From an uncultured Bacteroidales bacterium (GTDB lineage: Bacteria > Bacteroidota > Bacteroidia > Bacteroidales > P3), in assembly GCA_900316965.1 (NCBI GenBank), contig ONEY01000009.1, forward strand, positions 62,001-126,000: DNA of 64,000 nt, written 5' to 3'. The notes under the pieces were generated by a model that worked only from the letters and a program-made list of their open reading frames with translations, was not told the origin of the DNA and did not search any database. Each line of letters starts with the position of its first letter. Within the stretch, counting starts at the first letter, position 1. Made by a program: the position numbers and the translations under genes. Of the stretch, positions 24,802 to 32,808 are shown piece after piece.

Positions 24802-24886
24802 GGAAAGATGGCAGAGCGGTCGAATGCGGCGGTCTTGAAAACCGTTGACCTTCACGGGTCCGGGGGTTCGAATCCCTCTCTTTCCG
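24802..24886 (+). tRNA. tRNA-Ser (TGA)
   Basis: This is an 85-base class II tRNA. The acceptor GGAAAGA pairs with TCTTTCC, the D arm is GCAGAGCGGTCGAATGC, the anticodon stem-loop CGGTCTTGAAAACCG carries anticodon TGA, a long variable arm (TTGACCTTCACGGGTCC region) follows, and the T arm contains GGTTCGAATCC. The discriminator is G and CCA is not encoded. Confidence 0.96.
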
Positions 24887-24896
24887 CTGAGAAAAT

Positions 24897-24937
24897 GCTG
24901 CAAGTTGATAAATACCAAAACTTGCAGCGTTTTTTTG
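24897..24937 (+). terminator. Terminator of tRNA-Ser(TGA)
   Basis: Inverted arms gctgcaagtt / aacttgcagc (10 bp, 12-base loop) are followed by gttttttt, starting 11 bases past the tRNA. Confidence 0.88.
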
Positions 24938-24991
24938 TGGTATATGAGTCGTTTTATGAGCCATTTTTAATCCAAACAAAAACCCCGATAC

Positions 24992-25404
24992 TCACTGAAG
25001 AGCACCCGGGTTTTCCACTAAAAATCTTTCAAGTATATCCCTTCTTAGCCTGATTCTCGCACCGCTTCTGTATAATATTCCTGCTTTCTGAAGAATACAT
25101 TTGTTGACAAAGTTTTGGGCTGTTGTTTTGCAACATCCAAGGTATACGGCAAGTCCTGCGACTCCTTTTATCAGATTGTCGTTAACTTTCTTTGAGGAAT
25201 CTGCATTATTACAGCTTGAATCTGACTCCTTGACGCACAGTTATTTTCCTTCAAATGCACATTTTAAATTTGTAGCGTTTAGACTGCTGTCGATGTCAAT
25301 AAGGAGACCTCTAATTACCTCTAAAAGGTCTGGTTTTACGGATATTACTGGAACGGACCTCTGTGATAAAAATATTTCGTCAACTGTATTATTTCGGCAG
25401 TCTG
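24992..25404 (-). pseudogene. Broken HTH DNA-binding protein gene (excisionase/DUF3853-like), in-frame stop
   Basis: On the minus strand one reading frame encodes VDEIFLSQRSVPVISVKPDLLEV...CAFEGK and then a TAA at 25241-25243. The same frame continues ADSSKKVNDNLIKGVAG / LAVYLGCCKTTAQNFVNKC / ...LYRSGARIRLRRDILERFL to a TGA at 24992-24994. The second part looks like the small helix-turn-helix proteins (excisionase/DUF3853-like) common on Bacteroidota mobile elements. One nonsense codon therefore splits an otherwise continuous gene. The 5' boundary is approximate because no good start codon is visible before the divergent sigma-factor gene. It lies just behind tRNA-Ser, a usual integration target, so it may be the remnant of an integrated element. 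Confidence 0.55.
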
Positions 25405-25439
25405 AAACGAATATATAGTAGAAAAGCACAGAACTCGAG

Positions 25440-25931
25440 ATGACCCCAGCCGAATACGACCACACTATTGATCTCTATGCGGACGATGTATACCGTTTCG
25501 CATTGCGCTGCTGTGGCGACAAGTCGCTTTGCGACGACGTTGTTCAAGAGGCGTTTGCGGCGCTATGGGAACAATGCGATAATGTCATTTTCGACGATTG
25601 CAGGGGATTTCTGATTACTGTGGTGCGGCGTAGGATTGTCGATTCATTCAGACACTCCCAAGTGACGCAGTCGGCTCGCTACGAGATGTCCGTTGGGCTT
25701 GATAACGTGGCGACACCGTTCGAGGCATACGACCTCAATGACGCTATCGTCAAGGCTTTCGAGCAACTCACTGACCTGCAACGCACAATCCTAACGCTGC
25801 ACGACATCGAAGGCTATGACTATCGCGAGATTGCAGGCATCATCGAACAGAAATACACCTCGGTACAAGTCAACGCGTTCCGCGCCCGAATGAAAATGAA
25901 AGAGATTCTAATAAAAATGAAAATCAGATGA
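25440..25931 (+). CDS. ECF (extracytoplasmic function) RNA polymerase sigma factor
   Basis: The protein has 163 residues. Region 2 is at about 5-70 (YDHTIDLYADDVYRFALRCCGDKSLCDDVVQEAFAALWE, with the DxxQE(A/V)F motif) and region 4 at about 107-160 (FEQLTDLQRTILTLHDIEGYDYREIAGII). Regions 1 and 3 are missing, as in ECF sigma factors. It heads a tightly spaced operon: six bases to a membrane anti-sigma-like gene, six more to a beta-barrel/coiled-coil gene, 39 to a DUF2807 gene. It probably responds to an envelope signal relayed by the next gene product. Base composition is more GC-rich than the flanking tRNA region. Confidence 0.93.
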   Translation: MTPAEYDHTIDLYADDVYRFALRCCGDKSLCDDVVQEAFAALWEQCDNVIFDDCRGFLITVVRRRIVDSFRHSQVTQSARYEMSVGLDNVATPFEAYDLNDAIVKAFEQLTDLQRTILTLHDIEGYDYREIAGIIEQKYTSVQVNAFRARMKMKEILIKMKIR

Positions 25932-25937
25932 CGAGAT

Positions 25938-26723
25938 ATGAAAATTAAAAACGATAATATTGAACTGATCATTTTCCGATACAAAGAGGGATTGCTCACT
26001 CCAGACGAGAGGGCGCAGGTCGAAGCCGCTCTGTTGCGACATCCCGAATGGAAGTGGATGGCCGACGGTTATGACCCGAGCCTTTGTATAACGGCCAACA
26101 CCACAGCTGTTTATCCCAACAAAGAACGACTGCGTCAAATGGCTGTAGGCAAGCCGCACAAAAGTGCGGTAATGCCTCTTTGGAGCAAGGTTTCGGCTGC
26201 CGCTTGCCTGCTACTGCTGGTGGCTGTCGGTCTGCATTTTATGTCCCGCAATGATGGCAGACAGACATCGGCCCCGCAGCCAATACTGGCACAAAATGAG
26301 AATGTGTTGACTCCTGTTACAACTGACTCTGTTGAAATAGCGACTGAATCTTTAGTCGCTGAAGTCACCACTGTCATCCCCAATGCGCCCAAGGAGACAG
26401 CCACTCAACCAGTCGAAACTGTAACTCAACCAGCCATCAAGCCATTTGACAGCGACCAGCTAATAACCTATATAGAAGAGGGCGACACGATGTACAGCTC
26501 AAAGTTCCTGCCGTTCGACCTCGCTTTGTCGACAGAAGAGGCTGCAAACAGTGAACCCCTTCTGACCGACCAGCTTATAACATACATCGACACCGATATC
26601 GTCACGGCTGAGCGTACAGCACGCAACTATGCCTTCGAGGATTGGGTGAACAACCTTAGGCTTAGCCGAATCGAATTCCAAACGAATCTTTATAACCAAT
26701 TCTGTAAACTAATTGAAAAATAA
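25938..26723 (+). CDS. Putative membrane-bound anti-sigma factor
   Basis: The protein has 261 residues and one membrane helix at about 83-101 (WSKVSAAACLLLLVAVGLHF). The roughly 80-residue cytoplasmic N-terminus (NDNIELIIFRYKEGLLTPDERAQVEAALLRHPEWKWMADGY) has the shape of a short anti-sigma domain, and an extracytoplasmic Pro/Thr-rich region of about 160 residues follows. The latter carries a duplicated motif, DQLITYI, at 173-179 and 211-217. The anti-sigma call rests on the position directly behind an ECF sigma gene, the topology and the N-terminal helix content. I see no ZAS zinc motif (HxxxCxxC). Confidence 0.7.
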   Translation: MKIKNDNIELIIFRYKEGLLTPDERAQVEAALLRHPEWKWMADGYDPSLCITANTTAVYPNKERLRQMAVGKPHKSAVMPLWSKVSAAACLLLLVAVGLHFMSRNDGRQTSAPQPILAQNENVLTPVTTDSVEIATESLVAEVTTVIPNAPKETATQPVETVTQPAIKPFDSDQLITYIEEGDTMYSSKFLPFDLALSTEEAANSEPLLTDQLITYIDTDIVTAERTARNYAFEDWVNNLRLSRIEFQTNLYNQFCKLIEK

Positions 26724-26729
26724 CCTAAT

Positions 26730-28172
26730 ATGAAAAGATTAATTTATTCACTCGCATTGTTTCTGACGTTGCTTGGCTGCGGACACGCTTTTGCCCAAGA
26801 CAATAACAGCCGTACAAAATCGATGACTGTCCTTGAACTGCAGAACGGTAGGGTTGCGTTGTCTCAGAACGGCAAATTCAATGTGCGACAAAATATCAAC
26901 CGCACCGTTACACACCTGCAGGCAAAAGGCAAAAGCCACGTAACACTCGTTTACGACACAGTCAATTACATCAATGTAAACTGCGACAGTATAGAGTGGA
27001 ATTTCCGCAACGACTTCATCTTTGTCAAAGGGACGACACTGCTCATTGACGACCCCGACGGTGTAGCGGTGTATGAGATACATCTGAAACGAAATGACCT
27101 GCAATTTGTGAACCGCACACAGCAAGCCGAAATCATCTACGGAAAATCGGACGACATAGACTATCAGTTCCACGCCGACACAGTCATTGTCAACTCTTTT
27201 ACAAGCAATCCGTTAGAGACGACAAGCAATATGGCATTGCGCCAGTCGCTCGCAGATGCACGTCGTCAGCTTGAAGAGGCTCGCGAACAACTGAGGAAAT
27301 CAAAAGAAGAGTATAAAGAACATATCAAGGATTTAAAACGCAAACAAGCCGAAATAGTTGAAGTTGTTTCCGAGGAGTTTGCCGTGCCCGATTCGTCGGA
27401 CACCACATTCTGGAACAACTGGAACAACCAGTACACTTTCGATAACTCAGAATCTGACACCGAAGATTTCGAGGACGAATTAGAAGACTTTGATGACGAA
27501 TGGGGCTACGGCTTTGAGGACCGTTTCTCGCCGTCGTTCCTGTGGGCCTTTAACAACTGGGGCGACCAGTGGTACAACGGCTTGTCGAAACTCGATGGAG
27601 CCTATAATCTCAAGACCTCGTTCACATCTTGGCAGTTGGAAATGCAGTATAAAGTCATTATGACACGCCATTTCAATTTGTCATTAGGCGTTGGATATGA
27701 GTCGGATATATACAAATTTTCCGACCCGCTTGTCGACATTGATGCCAACGGCAACATACACAACACCATCGACGCCCTTCCCAATCAAAATTATAACGAC
27801 TTTATTGCTGCCAACCAATGTTTTGACGGCACCAGCCTCAACGACTGGTCGAGCAGTATGTTGACACGATATATATCGATACCCGTTACGTTTGGTTTCA
27901 GAGTTGATGAGTTTGAATTGGGATTTACAGCACTACCGGCACTCGCACTAAACACCCAGCACACAGGTTTAAAGCACAAGCTTGACACTCGCAGTATTGA
28001 TTATCAAGACATAACCAGCATCGGCAATCAGCTGGCGCCCTACAAAATAGACTTGCGAGTCGATATGCGTTTCTACCACATAGGACTTTTCCTGCAGGTG
28101 GCAACATCTTCCCTGTTTCAATCGTCAAATCAAGCCCTTTATCCTATCAAATTCGGTTTTATAATTAAATAA
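26730..28172 (+). CDS. Exported protein with coiled coil and C-terminal beta-barrel-like domain
   Basis: The protein has 480 residues with a signal peptide (MKRLIYSLALFLTLLGCGHAFAQ). Residues about 30-165 are beta-rich. About 170-215 form a charged coiled coil (SLADARRQLEEAREQLRKS; EEYKEHIKDLKRKQAEIVEV), then an acidic stretch (SDTEDFEDELEDFDDEWG). From about residue 255 to the end aromatic-alternating strands suggest an outer-membrane beta-barrel (FNLSLGVGYESDIY... YISIPVTFGFRVDEFELGF... LYPIKFGFIIK, ending in a hydrophobic strand). I do not know the family name. It is third in the ECF-sigma operon, so it is probably a target or sensor of that system in the outer membrane. Confidence 0.75.
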   Translation: MKRLIYSLALFLTLLGCGHAFAQDNNSRTKSMTVLELQNGRVALSQNGKFNVRQNINRTVTHLQAKGKSHVTLVYDTVNYINVNCDSIEWNFRNDFIFVKGTTLLIDDPDGVAVYEIHLKRNDLQFVNRTQQAEIIYGKSDDIDYQFHADTVIVNSFTSNPLETTSNMALRQSLADARRQLEEAREQLRKSKEEYKEHIKDLKRKQAEIVEVVSEEFAVPDSSDTTFWNNWNNQYTFDNSESDTEDFEDELEDFDDEWGYGFEDRFSPSFLWAFNNWGDQWYNGLSKLDGAYNLKTSFTSWQLEMQYKVIMTRHFNLSLGVGYESDIYKFSDPLVDIDANGNIHNTIDALPNQNYNDFIAANQCFDGTSLNDWSSSMLTRYISIPVTFGFRVDEFELGFTALPALALNTQHTGLKHKLDTRSIDYQDITSIGNQLAPYKIDLRVDMRFYHIGLFLQVATSSLFQSSNQALYPIKFGFIIK

Positions 28173-28211
28173 CACCCACATATCAATATATCAACATAAA
28201 ACAGAAAAACA

Positions 28212-29291
28212 ATGAAAACAACAGCAATTATCTTAGCATTTGCAATGGCATTGTCTGCCTCCAATTGCTCGTCACAAACCGAAAACCGCATAGAACGTAT
28301 GGCCGACCACTTTGAGTCAACGATGGAAGATTTCGAAGACTCAATGGAGTTGTTGGAAGATATGATGGACGAACTTGGCGATTACTTTGCCGATCACGCC
28401 GTAACTTTCAATTGCGACAACTACTCATACGTTACAAGCAGTAAAAAAGGGGGTAAAAAAATTACCATCAGCAAGAAAGACGCACTTGTCACGCTCAAAT
28501 TTCCTGCTGCCAATTTCAATGCCATTGATGTGGGCCGCAGTTTCCAAGTGGTTATGTGCGACACCGTCGACTCAATTGTTGTGCGTGTAAATGAGAAACT
28601 TAAGAACCATCTCAATGTCCGTTACAATAACGGTACACTTGTAGTAGACCTCGACCGTGTGAGTCGTCTCAACACCAACGATGGCGCCAGATGCGGATAT
28701 GTGTATATACCTTACAATCTTCGACTTGCCAAGATAACTCTGAGAGGAATTGCAACATTTTCGACAGCATTGCCAGTCAACACCACAATCTTCAAAACCG
28801 AACTGAGCGGAGCATCACATATCCAGATTCCATCTATTACGGCTAAAAATGTAGAATTGACGCAGAGTGGTACATCTATCTGTAAATCAGATATAAAATG
28901 CACCAATTTAGATGTTGATATGAGTGGTGCAAGCAAGATAAAAGGAACAATAAACGCCAATAATATCAATTTGGACCTTTCGGGAACTTCGACAGTGACA
29001 TCCCACATCACCTGCAACGACATTGATGTTGATTTGAGCGGAGCCTCTGGTGTCGCCTTGACTGGCAAAGCCAACAAAGTTGAGATGGACCTGAGCGGAA
29101 CATCTACTTTCAGAGGTGAAAAACTCAACGCATCCGAAGTCAGCGGAGGACTCTCTGGATGCAGCTCGGCCAAAATTGACTGCAGCAAATATATAGAGAT
29201 GGAGCTGAGCGGCACAAGTCAACTCTCCTATTCGGGCAATCCCAAAACGAGCTTTTCGGCATCACGTACGTCAAAAATAGAGCACAATTGA
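28212..29291 (+). CDS. DUF2807 adhesin-like exported protein with alternating SGAS/SGTS beta-helix repeats
   Basis: The protein has 359 residues with an N-terminal lipoprotein-like signal (MKTTAIILAFAMALSASNCSS). An acidic helical segment follows (ERMADHFESTMEDFEDSMEL; residues about 25-60), then a DUF2807 (head-GIN type) domain starting near FPAANFNAIDVGRSFQVVM. The C-terminal half is built from short turns ending in LSGAS or LSGTS that alternate almost strictly along the chain (ELSGASHI, DMSGASKI, DLSGTSTV, DLSGASGV, DLSGTSTF, ELSGTSQL), the signature of a right-handed beta-helix or roll. It is the last gene of the ECF-sigma operon. Probably cell-surface or periplasmic; ligand unknown. Confidence 0.85.
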   Translation: MKTTAIILAFAMALSASNCSSQTENRIERMADHFESTMEDFEDSMELLEDMMDELGDYFADHAVTFNCDNYSYVTSSKKGGKKITISKKDALVTLKFPAANFNAIDVGRSFQVVMCDTVDSIVVRVNEKLKNHLNVRYNNGTLVVDLDRVSRLNTNDGARCGYVYIPYNLRLAKITLRGIATFSTALPVNTTIFKTELSGASHIQIPSITAKNVELTQSGTSICKSDIKCTNLDVDMSGASKIKGTINANNINLDLSGTSTVTSHITCNDIDVDLSGASGVALTGKANKVEMDLSGTSTFRGEKLNASEVSGGLSGCSSAKIDCSKYIEMELSGTSQLSYSGNPKTSFSASRTSKIEHN

Positions 29292-29334
29292 ATTAAAATC
29301 CAGCAAATAGTATGCAGGCATCATAGTCTGCAAA

Positions 29335-29521
29335 AAAAGAGATTTTTGAAAGATTCTGAGTGGTGCAAGCTCCTGTGGAGTGGTGCAGAGCTGATTTGAG
29401 CATTGTTATTAGCTGATTTGAGTGGTGCAAGTTGAATTGAGCATGTGATATCTGTGATTTCCGTGCTTTCTGTGTGAAAATATAACAGGGAAAAGAAAGA
29501 TTATAAAAGAGATTTTTGAAA
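29335..29521 (+). repeat. Non-coding debris resembling SGAS-coding repeats, bounded by a 17-bp direct repeat
   Basis: Downstream of the DUF2807 stop there are three gagtggtgca copies (near 29358, 29378, 29420) and two gctgatttgag copies (near 29390, 29412). Read in the right frame, gatttgagtggtgcaagt is D-L-S-G-A-S, matching codons inside the gene (gatatgagtggtgcaagc at 28918). Stops interrupt every frame. The block is flanked by direct repeats aaaagagatttttgaaa at 29335-29351 and 29505-29521. Otherwise the 29292-29650 gap holds only a TATCTTTG box (29559-29566) ahead of the tRNA. Confidence 0.6.
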
Positions 29522-29650
29522 AATTTTTAGCTTAGCAACTAATAATAAAAAAAAGTTGTATCTTTGAATCTCAAATGTAGATGAATTGTCAACCAAAAAC
29601 CTCTATAAGAAACAGAGGATGAGGTGAAAAAACCTTAATTCTACAATCAC

Positions 29651-29738
29651 GGAAAGGTGCTCGAGTGGTTGAAGAGGCCCGCCTGGAAAGCGAGTAAGCG
29701 TTAAAAGCGCTTCAAGGGTTCGAATCCCTCTCTTTCCG
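29651..29738 (+). tRNA. tRNA-Ser (GGA)
   Basis: This is an 88-base class II tRNA. The acceptor GGAAAGG pairs with TCTTTCC (one G-U), the anticodon loop CTGGAAA gives anticodon GGA, a long variable arm (GTAAGCGTTAAAAGCGCTTC) is present, and the T arm contains GGTTCGAATCC. The discriminator G is followed in the genome by cca, so the 3' CCA is encoded (to 29741), unlike the other three tRNAs here. Confidence 0.96.
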
Positions 29739-29745
29739 CCACAAG

Positions 29746-29786
29746 AATCTCATGAGTTTATATTTAGGACTTATGAGATTTTTTTA
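29746..29786 (+). terminator. Terminator of tRNA-Ser(GGA)
   Basis: Arms aatctcat / atgagatt (8 bp, 19-base loop) are followed by seven T, starting 5 bases past the encoded CCA. Confidence 0.75.
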
Positions 29787-29881
29787 TGTTCCAGTGTGGC
29801 GAGAGAAAGCCACGATTAGGTTACGCGCGGTGAATGATTAAAGGTTAAAAAGAGCTGACGCGGTTCGAAAGGGGGAGGCGA

Positions 29882-29907
29882 TGAGTCCGCTATGAGTCCG
29901 CTTGGGG
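29882..29907. repeat. Tandem 11-mer tgagtccgcta, two copies
   Basis: tgagtccgcta (29882-29892) and tgagtccgctt (29893-29903) are followed by tggg. A near-identical pair of the consensus TGRGTYCGCTW followed by tggg occurs at 44745-44770. Confidence 0.6.
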
Positions 29908-29917
29908 GTGGTGAGAG

Positions 29918-30253
29918 GGGATGACGGGATAACGGGATAATGGGATAACGGGATAACGAGATGACGGGATAATGGGATAACGGGATGACGGGATAATGGG
30001 ATAACGGGATGACGGGATAATGGGATAATGGGATAACGGGATAATGGGATAACGGGATAATGGGATAACGGGATAACGAGATGACGGGATAATGGGATAA
30101 CGGGATGACGGGATAATGGTATAACGGGATAATGGTATAACGGGATAATGGGATAACGAGATGATGGGATAATGGGATAATGGGATGACGGGATTACGAG
30201 ATGATGGGATAATGGGATAACGGGATGACGGGATAATGGGATGATGGAATAAA
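29918..30253. repeat. Octamer tandem array, 42 units of GGGATAAC/T
   Basis: The stretch divides exactly into 42 consecutive 8-base units. Most are gggataac, gggataat or gggatgac; rarer variants are gagatgac, gagatgat, ggtataac, gggattac and a final ggaataaa. A five-unit block (gagatgac, gggataat, gggataac, gggatgac, gggataat) occurs twice, showing larger duplications within the array. Since 8 is not a multiple of 3 all frames cycle through the same peptides, and a minus-strand frame is open only because the unit lacks stops in that orientation. I do not treat it as coding. Confidence 0.9.
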
Positions 30254-30342
30254 ATGAGAGTGGGAGGATGTGTTTTCGGTAGTCGAGGGTGGCAGAAGGA
30301 GGACTTATGAGGTCGACGATGATGGCTTATATAGGTTGTTTT

Positions 30343-30372
30343 TTTGTGTTTTAAGAGAAATGTGTATATTTG
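30343..30372 (+). promoter_or_regulatory. Promoter of the DAACS symporter gene
   Basis: TTTG (30343-30346), an 18-base spacer and TATATTTG (30365-30372), about 60 bases before the start codon. Confidence 0.6.
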
Positions 30373-30432
30373 CATTTCGAAATTGCCCAGATGTAAGAGA
30401 GTGCGGATACATATAATATAGAGCCCTAAAAT

Positions 30433-31662
30433 ATGAAAAAAATAGACCTGAGACATTCCCTTACCGCCCAGATAGGCATAGCCCTTTTGCTTGCTGTTAT
30501 TGCCGGAGTGCTGCTTCGCAACCAGTCGGTTTTTGTGAACGAGTACATAAAGCCGATAGGTGTCATTTTTCTCAACCTGCTTAAATTTATTGTGGTGCCT
30601 CTGGTGCTGTTCTCCATTATGGCGGGTATATTGTCAATGAACGATATCAAGAAAGTGGGTCGGTTGGGGCTTCGAGCGTTGCTGTATTTCATGGTGACAA
30701 CATTGTTTGCTGTCACTTTAGGTTTGGTTGTGCCGACATTGTTGAAGGGTCTTATTCCGCCGATACAGATCAATCTTGATGTCGCCGATGTTATTGATGT
30801 GCCTCGCAGGACATTAATGGATCAGATAGTGGAGATGTTTCCCCGCAATATCATAGAGCCAATGGGAACCATGGCGATGATGCAAGTTATAGTCATCGCC
30901 CTCTTGTTCGGAATAGCCATGGTGCATGTTGGCGAGAGGGGAGAGATGGCGCGACGAGTGACATTGAGTTTCAATGACGTTGTGGGCAAAATATTGGAGT
31001 ATATTATGGCGTTGGCTCCTATAGGAGTTTTTTGTATGCTAACCCCTGTCGTTGTCGACAACGGGCCATCGGTGCTAGGGTCGTATGCGGTGCTGTTGGG
31101 TTTGGCATATCTTTGTTTTGCAATACATGCTGGCGTTGTCTATTCCACCGCTGTGGGAGTTTTGGGCAGGTATTCCCCATTGAAGTTTTTCAAGAACATG
31201 CAATCCGCCATGTTGTTTGCGTTCTCGAGTGATTCATCTGTCGCGACGTTGCCATATACTATGCGCTGTACAGAGAATATGGGAGTGGGCAAAGATGTTA
31301 GTCGATTCGTTCTGTCGTTGGGAGCCACTATCAACATGGATGGTGTCGCCATCTATCTGGGTGTGGCATCGGTGTTTATGGCCACCTGTTGCGGTGTTGA
31401 CCTTACTGTAAGCCAATATTTTGCCATAGCCTTTGCTTCGACGGTGGCGTCGATAGGAACGCCGGGCATACCTGGAGGCAGTTTAGCGTTGATGGCAATG
31501 GTGTTTGCCTCGGCCGGCATACCTGTGGAGTGTGTAGCCGTGGCGGCAGGAATCGACCGCCTTATAGACATGGGCAGGACAGTTATGTCGGTTACTGGAG
31601 ACGCGTCGTGCGCCATTGTCATGCAACGAGCCACCGCAGGGAAAATGGAGACAAATGAATGA
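30433..31662 (+). CDS. Dicarboxylate/amino acid:cation symporter (DAACS/GltP family)
   Basis: The protein has 409 residues and eight or so membrane segments with two re-entrant loops, as in GltPh/GltP carriers that import glutamate, aspartate or C4-dicarboxylates with Na+ or H+. The serine-rich HP1 tip reads FSSDSSVATLPYTM, TM7 carries the cation-binding GATINMDGVAIYL (NMDG motif) and HP2 has GTPGIPGGSLALM. TM8 has the expected DRLIDMGRTVMSVTGD segment with the substrate-contacting Asp/Arg region. Substrate cannot be decided from sequence. It is monocistronic with its own promoter; the octamer array lies just upstream. Confidence 0.95.
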   Translation: MKKIDLRHSLTAQIGIALLLAVIAGVLLRNQSVFVNEYIKPIGVIFLNLLKFIVVPLVLFSIMAGILSMNDIKKVGRLGLRALLYFMVTTLFAVTLGLVVPTLLKGLIPPIQINLDVADVIDVPRRTLMDQIVEMFPRNIIEPMGTMAMMQVIVIALLFGIAMVHVGERGEMARRVTLSFNDVVGKILEYIMALAPIGVFCMLTPVVVDNGPSVLGSYAVLLGLAYLCFAIHAGVVYSTAVGVLGRYSPLKFFKNMQSAMLFAFSSDSSVATLPYTMRCTENMGVGKDVSRFVLSLGATINMDGVAIYLGVASVFMATCCGVDLTVSQYFAIAFASTVASIGTPGIPGGSLALMAMVFASAGIPVECVAVAAGIDRLIDMGRTVMSVTGDASCAIVMQRATAGKMETNE

Positions 31663-31748
31663 TAGAATAACTCTCAATGCTTCATTTTAGGAATCATGTG
31701 TATTTTTGCATTATTAAAGTTTATCCGTGAAATAAAATAACATACTAT

Positions 31749-32609
31749 ATGACAGCAAGGAAAAATATTGATGTGGCTTTGGTATACGATTTCGACGGTA
31801 CTTTGTCGCCGGGAAATATGCAGGAGTTTGGCTTTGTACAAGCTATAGGCAAGGATCCTGAGGCGTTTTGGGCAAAGACCAACGAGTTGGCGAGGAAGAA
31901 TGACGCTGACGAGATATTGTGCTATATGTTTTTGATGCTTGAGGAGGCCCGTGCAAACAACATCTCGTTGCGAAGAGAATCGTTTGGGAAGTTCGGTTCA
32001 AAAATAAAGCTCTTCAAAGGCGTGGAGGCGTGGTTTGATATGATAAATGAGTATGGCAAGACTCTGGGGCTTAATATTAAACACTACATCAACTCGTCGG
32101 GTTTGAGAGAGATGATCGAGGGTACCTCAATAGCAAAACACTTTGAGAATATATATGCCTGCTCATTCTTGTACAATGTCGACGATGTCGCCTATTGGCC
32201 AGGTGTGGCGGTGAACTATACTACCAAGACCCAATTCCTGTTCAAAATCAACAAAGGAATCAAGGAAGTTAGCGACAACACAAAGATAAACAAATACCTT
32301 GCCAAAGAGGATCGTCCGATGCCATTTGAGAGGATGATATATTTTGGTGATGGAGACACCGATATACCTAGTATGAAGGTTGTTAAAGAACATGGCGGTC
32401 ACGCAGTGGCTGTGTTTGGCAATCGTCAGAAGAAGGCAACAGCCATGAGATTAATCAAAGAAGGCCGTGTCAATTTCGCGTGTCCGGCTGACTATTCGGA
32501 AGGCAAGGATATGCATGGCGTGGTAAAAACGATACTTCAGAAAATAAGGGCAGATTACGACTTTCAGCAGCTTTTGGATAATCACAAAGAGAAAGCAGGG
32601 CGGGAGTAG
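31749..32609 (+). CDS. HAD-superfamily phosphatase-like hydrolase
   Basis: The protein has 286 residues. HAD motif I is VYDFDGTLSP (residues about 12-21) with both Asp nucleophile/acid residues, motif II is the Ser in INSSGLRE, and motif IV is FGDGDTDIPSM near residue 197. A cap of about 90 residues is inserted after motif I. No signal peptide, so cytoplasmic. The substrate is unknown. A TATTTTTG box (31701-31708) upstream suggests its own promoter. Confidence 0.88.
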   Translation: MTARKNIDVALVYDFDGTLSPGNMQEFGFVQAIGKDPEAFWAKTNELARKNDADEILCYMFLMLEEARANNISLRRESFGKFGSKIKLFKGVEAWFDMINEYGKTLGLNIKHYINSSGLREMIEGTSIAKHFENIYACSFLYNVDDVAYWPGVAVNYTTKTQFLFKINKGIKEVSDNTKINKYLAKEDRPMPFERMIYFGDGDTDIPSMKVVKEHGGHAVAVFGNRQKKATAMRLIKEGRVNFACPADYSEGKDMHGVVKTILQKIRADYDFQQLLDNHKEKAGRE

Positions 32610-32808
32610 CTTAGAGACTTTGCTAAACATTTGGATGCTTGTTTGTTGCCGAATGATTGTCGAGAATGTCGATTTTTAAGATTTTTTTTTCTGAATTATC
32701 GAAAGAAAAAAAGTATTTTTGTACTCTGCTAATTTTGCTCGTTTGTGTGGGCAAGATTTTGAATTTCTTTGTTATAAATAAAAATATATTGTATAATAGT
32801 TTTGTGAT

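Noticed and set aside
29918..30253. CRISPR array
   Set aside because: The units are contiguous octamers without spacers, and no cas genes are present.
29890..30456. Open minus-strand frame of 188 codons through the octamer array
   Set aside because: It is an artefact of a repeat unit that lacks stop codons in that direction; it contains only repeats of the S-R-Y-P-I-I-P type and no start context.
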